Source: Thysanoteuthis rhombus (taxonomy: Eukaryota > Mollusca > Cephalopoda > Oegopsida > Thysanoteuthidae). From it: DNA of 64,000 nucleotides. Location: positions 44,020,242 to 44,084,241 of the forward strand of contig OY735227.1 in assembly GCA_963457665.1 (NCBI GenBank). The letters run 5' to 3'. Below the pieces are notes generated by a model. It ran no database searches and was not told where the DNA came from. It saw nothing but the letters and a program-made list of their open reading frames with translations. Below, in pieces: positions 53,736 to 63,887 of the stretch (position 1 is its first letter; each line of letters opens with the position of its first letter). A program made the translations under genes and the position numbers.

Positions 53736-54689
53736 ATATATTAGCCAGCATAGGTCCAACTATTCATCCCATATGGACACAAAATGTCTCTGTAATTGAA
53801 ATTAGCTCCATGGATGAAGATTTTTTCGGGGGGAAGAGTTCTCCACAACAGTAGAACCATTAACAGTAGAGCCTGTTTAAGGAATAATCCTCCAGCCTGA
53901 ACAATAGAGTTTTAAGGGGGAGTGTTTTATTACCAGGGAACCGAAGGTTTAATCCCTACGGTCCACCAAAGTGGTACAAATAGGAGGAGGGTCCCCACTT
54001 CATGGGTTTCATAGGCGCATGCTCCTGGCCGATGGCTGAGCTTGCTTGTAGGGGTAAAACACCTTGTAGCAGGAATGTTCCAACTGTGAGGTCGTCATGT
54101 GGTTTGACTACAGGACATGAACATTCCATAGATATTTGATGTATGAGCTTACTATAGGGTTCTACTTTCCCCTTAAAAGACAGTACAGCTGTTTGCAACT
54201 TTAAACACAAACCATTGTCACTCCAGATGTGTGCTGACTGTAGAGGTCTTCTACCTCTTCAATGGAATGACCCAACAGTATTGCAGCCTGAGCATATTGG
54301 AGCTTAAGTCTGAATCACAGCTCTGGAAAAAAAAAATTGTCTACTCATTAAGTTTTAACTTGGTAAAAGTTCAAAATTTCTCTTCCAACTCATTTGTTTT
54401 GCTGCCTCCCCCCAACACCTCTCAACCCAGGGTTGGCTGATGAAAAACCAATTTACTAACTTTTACAATCATCCTATATTTGTTCACTCAAACTTTGGAA
54501 GATAAGTCTAGCCTGCAAAAGTAATGCAGTTTCAATGCTGGATTCAAGGTAATAATTTATATCAAACAATTAAATAAGTAATTAAATTGTCAAAAATTAA
54601 TGTATAGACAATTTGCAGGTGAAATAATATGTTTCAAAAAGCCAAGGAAAATACATAGGAATCAAGTGTCCTGCCCTCCATTTTTGTTG
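53736..54689. other. Unassigned; GC-richer block at 53936-54230
   Basis: An 84-codon minus ORF (54210-53956) lies in a block of clearly higher GC than its surroundings. It has no motif I recognise and no Shine-like or splice context that decides it. It may be an unlisted repeat or a gene fragment. Confidence 0.35.
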
Positions 54690-55050
54690 TAATATTGTAT
54701 ATCTTTCATTCAAGTCTTTCCACTGATTCATCTTGATCTTTTTCTAACTCTTAGAGTTATCCCAAGCATTGTTCTTTCCATGGTTTGTCTACGCAATCCT
54801 TAATTGGTTTTCAGTCCATTTTGTTAATTTCCATGATTCACATCCGTATGTCATAGCTGGTATGATGCATTCATTGTATTCTTAACACTTTAAGCACATT
54901 GGCAAGGTGTTTTTAAATATGACTCTATTTATTTCAAATAATTTCCAGCCAATCATTATGCACTGTTTTATTTTGCTTTCATGGTCTTTATCTGACTTTA
55001 TAACCGAGGTGTTTGTATTCATCAACTTCCTCTCGGTACTTGACCTCTAT
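54690..55050 (-). pseudogene. RTE LINE fragment, reverse transcriptase C-terminal part
   Basis: The minus strand gives VEYREEVDEYKHLGY, SDKDHESKIKQCI, IGWKLFE, LPMCLK, ECIIPAMTYGCESWKLTK and (Q)TTMERTMLGITL in broken frames. These are the EYxYLGQ...KEIxRRI..GW...MTYGCETW...QRxMERxML blocks between the RT domain and the tail of RTE elements. Several stops and frameshifts. Confidence 0.82.
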
Positions 55051-55817
55051 TCTTTATAACTATATATAAATATTTAATAAACTCAGCTATGAAATAACTT
55101 TCATCCTAGTACTAAACCAAATGCAAAGAAAGAAATCTTAAGATTGGTTCTGTTTAATAACCACTTGGGAGTGGCTGACTAGATATCTCAAGAAAAATTT
55201 CTTTGTTCAGAGTTTTCTTACTCTGGCAGTGAGTTGGGTAGTGATTCAAGACATATCTTTATGGTGACGAAGACTTTGAAAGAACTGATTGTCCTGGGTG
55301 ATGAAATATTTTGTTGATAAGACAAAAATATCCTGGAACCTAGTGATGAACGTTATTTGTATCAAGAGTTCTGTAAAAAAAATTCCTTTCCCAGAATTTT
55401 CTTCGTCTGTGTATATTTTGGAATTTGAAAAAAAATATTACAGTATTCTTTTTTTTCTGAAAGGAAGACGGGTGTTTTAGGTATATTTAAACTCCTTCTT
55501 TTGTTTAGAGCTGTTGGAACGAAAGGTAAGCAGTACAGAATATGGGATTGGCAATTGGCAAACTGAGTTCAAACTTCATAGGTAGCCGGTACCACTTTTC
55601 GAGGGACAAAGCATATGGGGGGGGGCAAAGTATATATTCCAGAGGGAACAATCTCTTCCCATCAAAAGGGTATATTTGGAACCAAGGCCAGATTAAGGTT
55701 GCATTGGGGCCCCTGGCTACACTTCAAACAGGGCCACTCCTATCAAGATGATTTCTCATGTAAGTAAACAAGAAATTCTATTGCATCAAACTGTAATTAT
55801 ATTGAATTTCATCCATA
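55051..55817. other. No gene recognised
   Basis: 55680-55740 (GGCCAGATTAAGG, GGGGCCCCTGG) resembles text common in repeat ends but no partner was found here. Short ORFs only. Confidence 0.35.
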
Positions 55818-55876
55818 TACTTATTATTATTACAATTATTATCATCATTATTATTATTATTATCATTATCATTATT
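55818..55876. repeat. (TTA/TCA)n trinucleotide repeat
   Basis: Imperfect ATT/ATC triplets. Confidence 0.92.
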
Positions 55877-55886
55877 TGCAATCTGA

Positions 55887-56055
55887 CACCAGTTGCCTGG
55901 TGGTAACCGCTGGAGTGACAGCAAGTCTCCTCAAATCTCCAGCCCTTCTGTCCTAGTACTCATAGGTCACAGTAATACTGCGGTTTACAGTTTCTCACCG
56001 GTTGCCCAGTGGTCTTTACTGAAGGCCAAATGACAATAAGTCTCCTCAGGTCTTC
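55887..56055. repeat. Tandem dimer, about 110-bp period
   Basis: CACCAGTTGCCTGGTGGT...AAGTCTCCTCAAATCTCCAG and CACCGGTTGCCCAGTGGT...AAGTCTCCTCAGGTCTTCAG. Confidence 0.8.
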
Positions 56056-56175
56056 AGCCAACATCTCTTCTCTCTTTCGCCTATCATGTCAGTGCTGCTG
56101 TTTGCATTTCCACTTTCATTTCCCTTCCTCTGTTGGGTCACTGTTCACAATTAACGTTGCAGTCTCTATTATTGT

Positions 56176-56262
56176 TATGTCGTATAGCCAGCCAGCTAGA
56201 CCAACTTGAAAACTGAAAAAAACTTTTTTGACAGTGTTGGTTGACGGTTATTAAAATCAGCT
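56176..56262 (-). mobile_element. Family A end fragment, inverted
   Basis: GTATAGCCAGCCAGCTAGAC, CAACTTGAAAACTGAAAAAA, GACAGTGTTGGTTGACGGTT. Confidence 0.75.
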
Positions 56263-56873
56263 GTGAATAAAAAATCTGAAGAATTCTAATCCTAGAATTT
56301 CCTAAAAATATCCCAGTATTGATACATTTATATACAGAAAATGCTATTTACATACAATTTCTTGGAAGTCTAGAGTACTGATAGAACAGCACTGTGATAC
56401 TTTTAATATTTTGTGGATTACTAAGGCAAGTAGCTGTTCCCACATTTTCTGGGGGGCTGCGGAAGAACAGAGAGAGTGTTCATTATACGTTGTTTTGTTT
56501 TTGTTTTTATTTGTATATTCAAGAGTGTTCATAGACATGGCTTTCGAAGGGTACTACGAAAGATCAAATTTCAAACATGATAAGCCTATAGCACTCCAAG
56601 GGAAATTATGAATATCTGCAACCTATATATACTGCTTTTTATCTCATAAATTAAACAGTGGTAAAAATCAAGTTATCTTTATGAAAATATATCCGGTATG
56701 GTTTGAATCATAAATAAACATTATTTTTCAAACAACCTAATCTTTGGAGATTCAAGTGCGTCTCAATAATAATTCGGAAATGCACAAAACTGTTGATCTG
56801 AAATTCAATTCCAAGCAGACCTGTATTATTTTCAGAAAGTTCAATATTGGTTGACTTTGTTTGATCGTAGGTC
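56263..56873. other. No gene recognised
   Basis: ORFs of 64-66 codons without motifs. Confidence 0.35.
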
Positions 56874-57215
56874 GAATCACCATAGCCCCAGAAATGCCTC
56901 ACTGGACCAACCAGCCAAGTGGTCTACAGATTCTTCCCACTTAGTGTATACGTGTTTGTCGGTGTGTCTGTGTGTCTCCGAGCACTTCTGGTTACATTTT
57001 TGGGGCTACAACTATGAAAATTTGCATGAGTACGCCACTAGGCACCATATAAAAATGTTTTTTGTTTATTCAAAAAAATGCATTTTCAGATTTCTGAGAT
57101 CATTTAGGGCCAACAATTATATCTTAAGCTGGTAATTTTTTTAGATAATTTCATATAAAAGACCTATTTTTTTTTAGATTATTTTAAGTATTTTATTTAT
57201 ACAAGATATGGATGT
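56874..57215 (+). mobile_element. Family C element
   Basis: GAATCACCATAGCCCCAGAA start, CCAAGTGGTCTACAGATTCT, GGGGCTACAACTATGAAAAT, GCATGAGTACGCCACTAGGC, TTTTAGATAATTTCATATAA. Right end degraded. Confidence 0.78.
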
Positions 57216-57815
57216 TGATATTAAATTCATTCCTGGAAGAACAGGGCTTGAACTCAATCTTGTGATATTGGTATCATGGTTGAGTCAGAAGAACATAGAT
57301 ACATACATATTTAAAAGTGTTGATACTTTTGTAATTTTCAGAGCTACAATGTTCAGTCTTTTTCTTCTCTTTCAAGCTTGAACAATTTATGAATCGTAAA
57401 GCTGAGTGTCCAAGCTTCAAAATAAAAATAAATTGAAGATTGTGGCTCTAAAAAAAAAGGAAAATATCAAGTTCTCTAAAAATGGTTTGTTGGGCACTTA
57501 TCATGCGCTGCCACTGATTCACCCTACACTCACAGAGACCCAACATGTGTGTTTGTTAGAGCATGTAATGATATACATAACACACATAATGTTTGCATAA
57601 ATCACTCAGTGGTACATATTTGCACGTACATCTGTTGGGACGGAGATAAGCAGACTGAAATTTGAGTCGATCCGTTCCCAGGGAATGGTCAAGTCACAGA
57701 TCTTAGCAAATAGCAGTCACCCTTTAAAAAAAAAATTTTTCAAATTATTTAGTCTTGGTGAATTTTGTCTTCTACCAAATTCTTCTCACATCTCTTAATA
57801 AATACGAAAAGAGGA
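57216..57815. other. No gene recognised
   Basis: 57475-57513 (AATGGTTTGTTGGGCACTTA) resembles the hairpin arms at 39.0 kb and family I interior. Confidence 0.4.
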
Positions 57816-58240
57816 CAGGCCTGGTTAGTCACTCAGTAGAAACTGTCGCATGTCACAAGTGATCAATTAAGAAATTGGAAAAAGGAGTGATCAATGAATA
57901 AATTTCTTCTCTCACTTTTTGTTTGGGCTGTGATCACTGAAAAGACTGAATCTTAAAAAAAAAGCAAGTATAAACTAGGGATCAATTTTGCATTAACTCA
58001 CATTCTAGATTAAACACCCACTAAAAACCCACTTGGGGTAATTTTCAAAAAACAAGAAAAGCCTTTTTTTCTTGATATGATAAGAAATAATTATTAGAAA
58101 TTTCAGCCCTTTAGCTCCATTTGTGCTGTCTGCATGCATGATGCATAGCAGGCCAACCAGCCAACCAAGATGGACCAACTTGATGACTGAAAAAACTTGT
58201 TGACAGTTTTCATGACTGTTTTAGTCACCTATTTTCTAAA
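57816..58240 (-). mobile_element. Family A element, inverted, full length
   Basis: GGCCTGGTTAGTCACTCAGT to GACAGTTTTCATGACTG, all blocks present with a deletion near GTCACAAGTGATCAATTAAG. Confidence 0.87.
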
Positions 58241-58819
58241 AAACATAAACATCCATAGATATAATTATCATATACACAAATTTCTTCTCTGTTTGTCTGT
58301 TTGGTCTCAAATGGGATGCTCTGATTGGTTAATTTACCTTCTTATACGAATGAAAATTGCATTGTTGAAACTCTTGAGACTTCATGTCTTACCAGACATT
58401 ATTAATACAGTTAGAGATGAATTGAGACTTGGAAAAGAACTTTAAATATGATATTTGAATTATTGGAAACAAACTACTTAATAAAATTGCTTCTGGTTCT
58501 TTAGTGCCAATCCTTACATAAATACCACCATCATTTTTGAAAGGTATGTGCTAGTATTTTATATGAAGTATCAAATATGAGGATAAAACCCAAGAAACAA
58601 TAAGGTATATATATAACATTCCTAAAACAACTGAATGATATCAAACATTTTGAAATGGGTTCATAATCTTCAACATGTTCATTGCCAAGTATATTTTTTT
58701 GATTCTGTGACTCATGTGCCGGGTTTTTTCTTGTAAAAAATGATTAGAATGTTTAAAATGGTTTTATTTTATACAAATCAACTTATATTTACAACAGAAC
58801 ATCCGTACCTTACATTAAT
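58241..58819. other. No gene recognised
   Basis: Nothing supported. Confidence 0.35.
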
Positions 58820-59151
58820 GAATCACTGCAGACCCCATGTGTACCAAAACTAATTATCTGAAAATATCCACAAATATGGATCTTTTATCTAAAATTATTG
58901 AAAAAAAATACTTGTTCAAGATTTGGGTATTTTAGGTTCAAAATGACAATAGAGACCCCAAAAAGCAATTTGGGGAAAAAAACAAAAAGCATTTTTAGAT
59001 GGTGCCCAGTGGTGTACTCATGCAAATTTCAAAGGTTGTAGCCCCAAGAATGTGACCAAGAGTGCCCAGATAGGCACGTGAGCAAAGAGGAAGAATCTTT
59101 TGCCCACTTGATGGGTTGGTCAGGCAGCCATTTGTAGGGCTATGGTAATTC
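58820..59151 (-). mobile_element. Family C element, inverted, complete
   Basis: GAATCACTGCAGACCCCATG start, AGACCCCAAAAAGCAATTTG, AGATGGTGCCCAGTGGTGTA, AAGGTTGTAGCCCCAAGAAT, and GGGCTATGGTAATTC end. The ends are inverted relative to each other (GAATCACTGCAG against GAATTACCATAG). Confidence 0.82.
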
Positions 59152-59156
59152 GAGAT

Positions 59157-59158
59157 CT

Positions 59159-59194
<36 letters not shown>
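59157..59194. repeat. (TCA)n trinucleotide repeat
   Basis: About 12 TCA units. Confidence 0.97.
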
Positions 59195-59221
59195 GGACTT
59201 TTAGTGTATGCCATTTGACAT

Positions 59222-59461
59222 TTCCTGCCTAAATAGGTTTTGGTGAGTTTGATTTGCAATGTAAGTTTATGCTTAATTGATCCCTTAGTTTGTGTTCGGC
59301 ATCTACACTTGTTTTTTAAAACTCAGACATTTTTAGTGATCACTGCCCAACAAAATTCACCCCATTTTCTGATTTTTTAATTGATCACCCCTGACACAAC
59401 ATGCTGCCAAAAGATGTTGGTCACGTGACCGTTTCTATTTAGTGACTAACCAGACCTGTTT
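59222..59461 (+). mobile_element. Family A right-half copy
   Basis: TTTTGGTGAGTTTGATTTGC through TGTGTTCGGCATCTACACTT and AGTGATCACTGCCCAACAAA to GACCGTTTCTATTTAGTGAC and CAGACCTG. Confidence 0.85.
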
Positions 59462-59639
59462 ATTCATCTTTCCTTGATTCTCCCAAACTTCAGGCTTTTT
59501 GCTTCATCACCTTGCTCATCCATCTTTCTTTTCTCAATAGCACCATCTTCATCATCGTTATTTGTTCATGGGGTCTAAACGGCAAATAAAGGGGTTCTTG
59601 CTCAGAGGATTTGAACTGCTTTATCTAATGTTTTCAGTA

Positions 59640-59849
59640 CAGTAATACCTTGACTAGTACAGTCTTGATTAGTGTGGTTCTTGATATTGTATGATAATGG
59701 TATTGCTGTACAAATTAATGTAACGAAGTATGAACTGGGATAAAAAAAAAAAAACTCATTTAAAATTTTAACAAGACCTTCAACTGTAAAGTTCAAAACA
59801 GTACAAAAAATTTTCAAACAAATCAACCACACTAATCAAGGTACATCTG
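59640..59849. mobile_element. Family J MITE
   Basis: Ends CAGTAATACCTTGACTAGTA and, read inward, CAGATGTACCTTGATTAGTG. TA precedes the left end. Shares ATTGCTGTACAAATTAATG with ATTGCTATACAAATGCAA of the 49.2-kb copy. Confidence 0.75.
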
Positions 59850-60112
59850 AATTTTTTCTTCTTCAAACAGCACTGGGCTAACTGTCAAATTGGAAGGAAG
59901 CACTTATTAAAAAACTGCTTTTAGTAGAAGCTTTCATTGATGCCGGAGTTAGTTTTAGTTTTAATTTATTCTTATAGATAAGTAATTTTCAATCTTTTAT
60001 CTCACAGCACAGTGAGCCAGGCACTAAAATGGTGGAGGCTCACCATCAGTATTCAAGGTTAGATTTGATCATTTGAAAGAATGATATTAATGTGTTCATA
60101 AGCTGAACAAGC

Positions 60113-60510
60113 TAATTGAACAACCATAGCCATCCTTTCTCATATGTGCGTGTGTTTGTTTATGTGTTTGTTTGTGTATTCCAGTGATCCTGGCCATACC
60201 ATTTTGTCTAGAGACTTGAACATTGACATCAATACTACCCTAGATCCCTTTTAAAAATGTTGGGTTGGGGGAAAAAAAGTTTTTTGGAGGCTTGTTTTGA
60301 CGGATTTATCAATAACATCTAGATTCTCCAGAATCTAGATATTTCTAGATGTTTTTAAAACTCTATTTTGAATGCTTTCCAGCGGAAAACACTAATGATG
60401 TCATAAGTGGAATTTATTCTGACCATATTTATTCTTCAATTAAATTTTTTTTGAATGACTTCAAAATTTAACAATATGGTTGTTCAATTACTGACTGTGA
60501 TGGTAAGTAA
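60113..60510 (+). mobile_element. Family B MITE-like element
   Basis: TTGAACAACCATAGCCATCC to CAATTACTGACTGTGATGG. Same strand and order as 2819-3208, with CAGTGATCCTGGCCATACCA and TTTATTCTGACCATATTTAT. Confidence 0.78.
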
Positions 60511-61285
60511 TTTTATTGACAAAAGTATTTTGTTGATCATAATTTTTAAAAGATTTTGTTAGTTTGGTGCATATTTACCTCTTCTTCACATTGATGTCAT
60601 TGAAGAAGATACTATTCATTAGAAATAATGTTAGATTGGTTATTCTACACTATGGAATATGGGAGGAGATTTAAAACTGCCATTTGGGCCTTCAATGAAC
60701 AACAAATTCATTTATCTATTGCATAATTGAAAAAGAAAGGTGTTTACTGCACTCCATAAAAGTACCAATAATGACAAAAGATATTCAAGTGTCATTTGTA
60801 TCCGTACTGGGAACGCTGTCCAATGGTCCTTATTCAAGGGAGGATTGGCCTTCCTCAAAACTCCCGAGGCACCGTTATAGAAACTTTACACTGTACATCG
60901 GTTGAAAACTGCTGCTAAAGACTCTTTCTTTATGGTCACTTCATGGTTTCAGTAACAAGTAGGTAGGTTTTTCTAGATAGAGTTACTAGCCCTTCACCAA
61001 AGTTTTTTTTTTTCTTTCTGTCAGAGTAATCCTCTCGACTGCTTTATGGGGTTAAAGGGTTGCAACTGCCCTTCTATTTACTCATAGGGATGAGGAAGAA
61101 GTTAATTCATGCCTTACCCAACAGAATTAATGTTAAGTGAACCATGAGCATACTGGTAACCCCATTCAATGCAGGTGTAAGCACATTTAAAGATGACTGT
61201 AAAATGCTTTGTAAAAAAATTAACTGACTTGAACATCTACTCTAGAAACAGTTTTGAAAGAAAATGTAGCCTGTGAACCTATCAG
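60511..61285. other. No gene recognised
   Basis: Nothing supported beyond possible old repeat text. Confidence 0.35.
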
Positions 61286-61313
61286 AGAGAGAGAAAGAGA
61301 GAGAGAGAAAGAG
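61286..61313. repeat. (AG)n microsatellite
   Basis: GAGAGAGAAAGAGAGAGAGA type. Confidence 0.92.
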
Positions 61314-61601
61314 TAGATTTTGAGGGAGAAGCAGAAGGTCACTTTCATGGAACACCCAGGTGTTCCATGAGACTGGCCTTGAACCAACTCAATGTCAATA
61401 ATCCGCAAGATAAACACTATTATGAAAGGTTCTACATAGTTCAGGGAATTTGACAATGAATATATACATACACAAACACATGCACACAGACACACACACA
61501 TACACATGTATATATTTATGGGTCACCAGCAGTCATTGTCACCTATTCTAAGGTCATCCAAGGTAAAGTTTTTCTTTTAGATGAATAAACAGGACATAGA
61601 T

Positions 61602-61756
61602 TTGACCCTGACACCACCAAAATTGAGCTGACCTTAAATGGACCTTGACCCCACCATGACTTGACCTGATTTTAAATTAACTTTGACCCCACCAAAATTG
61701 TCCTGAACTTTAATTGACCCTCACCCCTCCAAAATTGATCTGACCTTAAACTGACC
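61602..61756. repeat. 37-43 bp tandem repeat x4
   Basis: Units based on TTGACCCCACCAAAATTG and ACCTGACCTTAAATTGACC at 61602, 61645, 61683 and 61720. The complement carries AGGTCA-type words several times per unit. Confidence 0.85.
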
Positions 61757-62044
61757 TTTATAGATCAGAGGGTCCAGCACCACCTATCCTGTGTTCATTT
61801 TGAGCCTTTAGGGTCAATTACTTTTGAAAATGCAAAAATTGACCTGACACTTTAATTGACGTTTTGAGGTCACTAGAGGTAATCGTCACCTATACCATGT
61901 TCATCCTGGGATCAAGTTACCCTTTTACATAAATTTTGAGCTCATAGCTTGCAACTATAAGGGAATCAATAAAAACACAGGAACAAACATTCATCGTCTT
62001 TGTGGTATTAGACCTGTGTATGTGTGTGTGTGTGATTTCATAAC
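61757..62044. other. Further diverged copies of the GGTCAA-rich repeat
   Basis: TTGACCTGACACTTTAATTG at 61849 and GGTCACTAGAGGTAATCGTC continue the theme without clear periodicity. Confidence 0.5.
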
Positions 62045-62445
62045 TTAGCCTTGCAGACGAAGATTTCTGAGGAGATTTCAAGCTGGCTGCTGAGGCCCAC
62101 GCGAGATGGGAATTTTTTTTTCTCCTCTATGGGTGTAGGAGAAGACTGGTTACTGGAAGAAACTCCAAGTTTTCAATGGTGCCTCCTCTCCTCAGTCCTG
62201 ATTCTGCAGTTGGATCTATTAAAAGAGGTAGCCAGGAAGACCTTGTGGCGCCAAACCTGCTAATCGACAGCCTCTCTTTCCCATTTGCGGAAGTCAATTC
62301 TGCAGATAACGAGTGTCTTTTTTTAGAGAATCCCTCTATCTTTGTTGTAGCTCCCTAACTCTGTATCGTTGGCGAGAATCCAGCTCACGAACAGTAGGGA
62401 CTTTGGAAGTCGATAGTCGCCCATGCTAGTCACGTGGCCTATCCA
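62045..62445 (-). pseudogene. Non-LTR retrotransposon ORF2 C-terminus (second lineage)
   Basis: Minus strand: WIGHVTSMGDYRLPKSLLF, then in another frame RELDSRQRYRVRELQQR, stop, RDSLKK, then back as KTLVICRIDFRKWEREAVD, stop, QVWRHKVF and TEERRHH. This is the WxGHVxRMxDxRLPKxLLYGEL...R..DxLKxxLKxCxIdxxxWE..A.DR..WR tail found after the reverse transcriptase domain of a common non-LTR group, distinct from the RTE tails at 17, 21 and 54 kb. Two frameshifts and stops; no RT core. Two plus-strand ORFs of 60-70 codons here are shadows. GC is higher than in the flanks. Confidence 0.82.
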
Positions 62446-62601
62446 ATATTTGTATATATATATACTAGCAGGGGATATATACTAGCTTTGCTCGGGGAAA
62501 ATAATTGAACATCTGACAATACAGAAATAAAACGTGTTCTTAAATGAATGTCTTGGTAAGCTAGGCCTGTCAATACCATCTTTCTCTTTCCCACTTTTTT
62601 A
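62446..62601. repeat. Repeat-like junction after the retrotransposon tail
   Basis: TA-rich tract, then GGGGATATATACTAGCTTTG/CTCGGGG text. It appears to mark the start of a different insertion. Confidence 0.4.
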
Positions 62602-63129
62602 GTGAAGATGTGCGTACAAAAATACAAAAATACTAATATACAACATCAAATATCAGTCAATAAATCTGAGCGTACTTTTTATGTTAATATGTATTCTCAA
62701 TTTGTGAAAATACTCATAGAAAACGAACGAAAACATTTATCCACTGTAGATGTTCACTCACATTGTTCAATATTTAGCATAGCAAATAGAGCTATTAATA
62801 CACTGAACAATCAGCATAACAAGGACATATACCCGGTGAATGTTAACATTTTGTGCCTATCGCACTCATTAGCGACCAGTAATGTGTCGTTTCCTGTGGA
62901 TTATGAAAATAAACTGCCCATTTACATTTGGATAACGTATCTTCAATTATCCTATCAGCTTGTTTTTGAAAGTCCAATGATTCTAATCAGTAATCACTAT
63001 GTATGTATAAGGACGATCCATCAGACTTACCATCGTTTTTCCTGGTTTACCAAAAAGTTTATAAACGATCAATTTGCCTCCTTTTATCTATGTATACCGA
63101 GAGTTTATTCTAGTTTTCACATATTTTAA
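62602..63129 (+). CDS. Hypothetical ORF, 175 codons, doubtful
   Basis: The longest ORF of the window, ATG at 62602 to TAA at 63127. No domain, signal peptide or transmembrane helix stands out. Composition is rich in Asn, Ile, Ser and Tyr, as expected for translated AT-rich DNA. Codons about 75-113 are translated from DNA (62824-62940) homologous to the MITE at 17967-18169, which argues that the ORF is a chance reading of a mobile repeat rather than a host gene. There is no visible promoter or splice context. Confidence 0.2.
   Translation: MKMCVQKYKNTNIQHQISVNKSERTFYVNMYSQFVKILIENERKHLSTVDVHSHCSIFSIANRAINTLNNQHNKDIYPVNVNILCLSHSLATSNVSFPVDYENKLPIYIWITYLQLSYQLVFESPMILISNHYVCIRTIHQTYHRFSWFTKKFINDQFASFYLCIPRVYSSFHIF
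62824..62940 (+). repeat. Family H related segment
   Basis: GGTGAATGTTAACATTTTGT, GCACTCATTAGCGACCAGTA and AAATAAACTGCCCATTTACA follow the order of the inverted right half of 17967-18169. Confidence 0.7.
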
Positions 63130-63860
63130 AGCCTTATATTATCTCGTATCACTTTTAAAAGCGTTCAACGTTAGGGTTTAAAACGTTTAGTAGAAAATGC
63201 CTAACGGGAATTAAAGAAAATCCAACCTTTATTAATACATATTGTAGCAAGTAAATTATGACGATTTTGAAGAATTATTGATTCCTTGAGTAAGAGACTG
63301 TGCTAAAATCTATTTTTGGTTTAATTGTAAATGAAGATAAAGATCAATTACATTTACAAACGTTTTAAATGGGTTTTAACGATTTAAAGTACAATTGTTT
63401 AGTATTTGTATCATTTATATTTTCTGGTTTAATTCATTTATTGTATTTTAATTGTTAATGAAAAATTTCAAAGTGAAAGTTTCTGAAAATAATGATATAG
63501 TAATTATACCGTGATTAGAACATACATGTGGGTACCTCTTGCGAGGCGTCAAGTCTGGACTGTACCCACCCCGGCTTGAAGTTGTATTTATCACATAGAA
63601 TTTATGATTAAGATGTTATAGTTATAAATGTACTACTATTCAATTTTTACTGTCCCTCTCTATATTTACATTACTGATCGTAGCATTCTCTTGGGAATGG
63701 TGAAGGTTTGGATCGATGCCTAGTTATTTGTAAATTGGTTCAATTCTACTGTTTAAATCAGAACAGCCCTGCTTGCTATAAATGTTAAGAATAGTTCTGT
63801 TGAAATGTGTTGGTTGAGAAGTTATATCTAGTTATGTATAGAAGTTGTATAAATACATAT
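63130..63860. other. No gene recognised; small GC-rich inverted repeat at 63531
   Basis: Very AT-rich except 63528-63580, where GTGGGTAC and GTACCCAC form 8-bp arms around about 26 bp. Function unknown. Confidence 0.4.
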
Positions 63861-63882
63861 ATATATATATGTGTGTGTGCGC
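63861..63882. repeat. Short (TA)/(TG)n tract
   Basis: TATATATATATATGTGTGTG type. Confidence 0.9.
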
Positions 63883-63887
63883 ATGTT

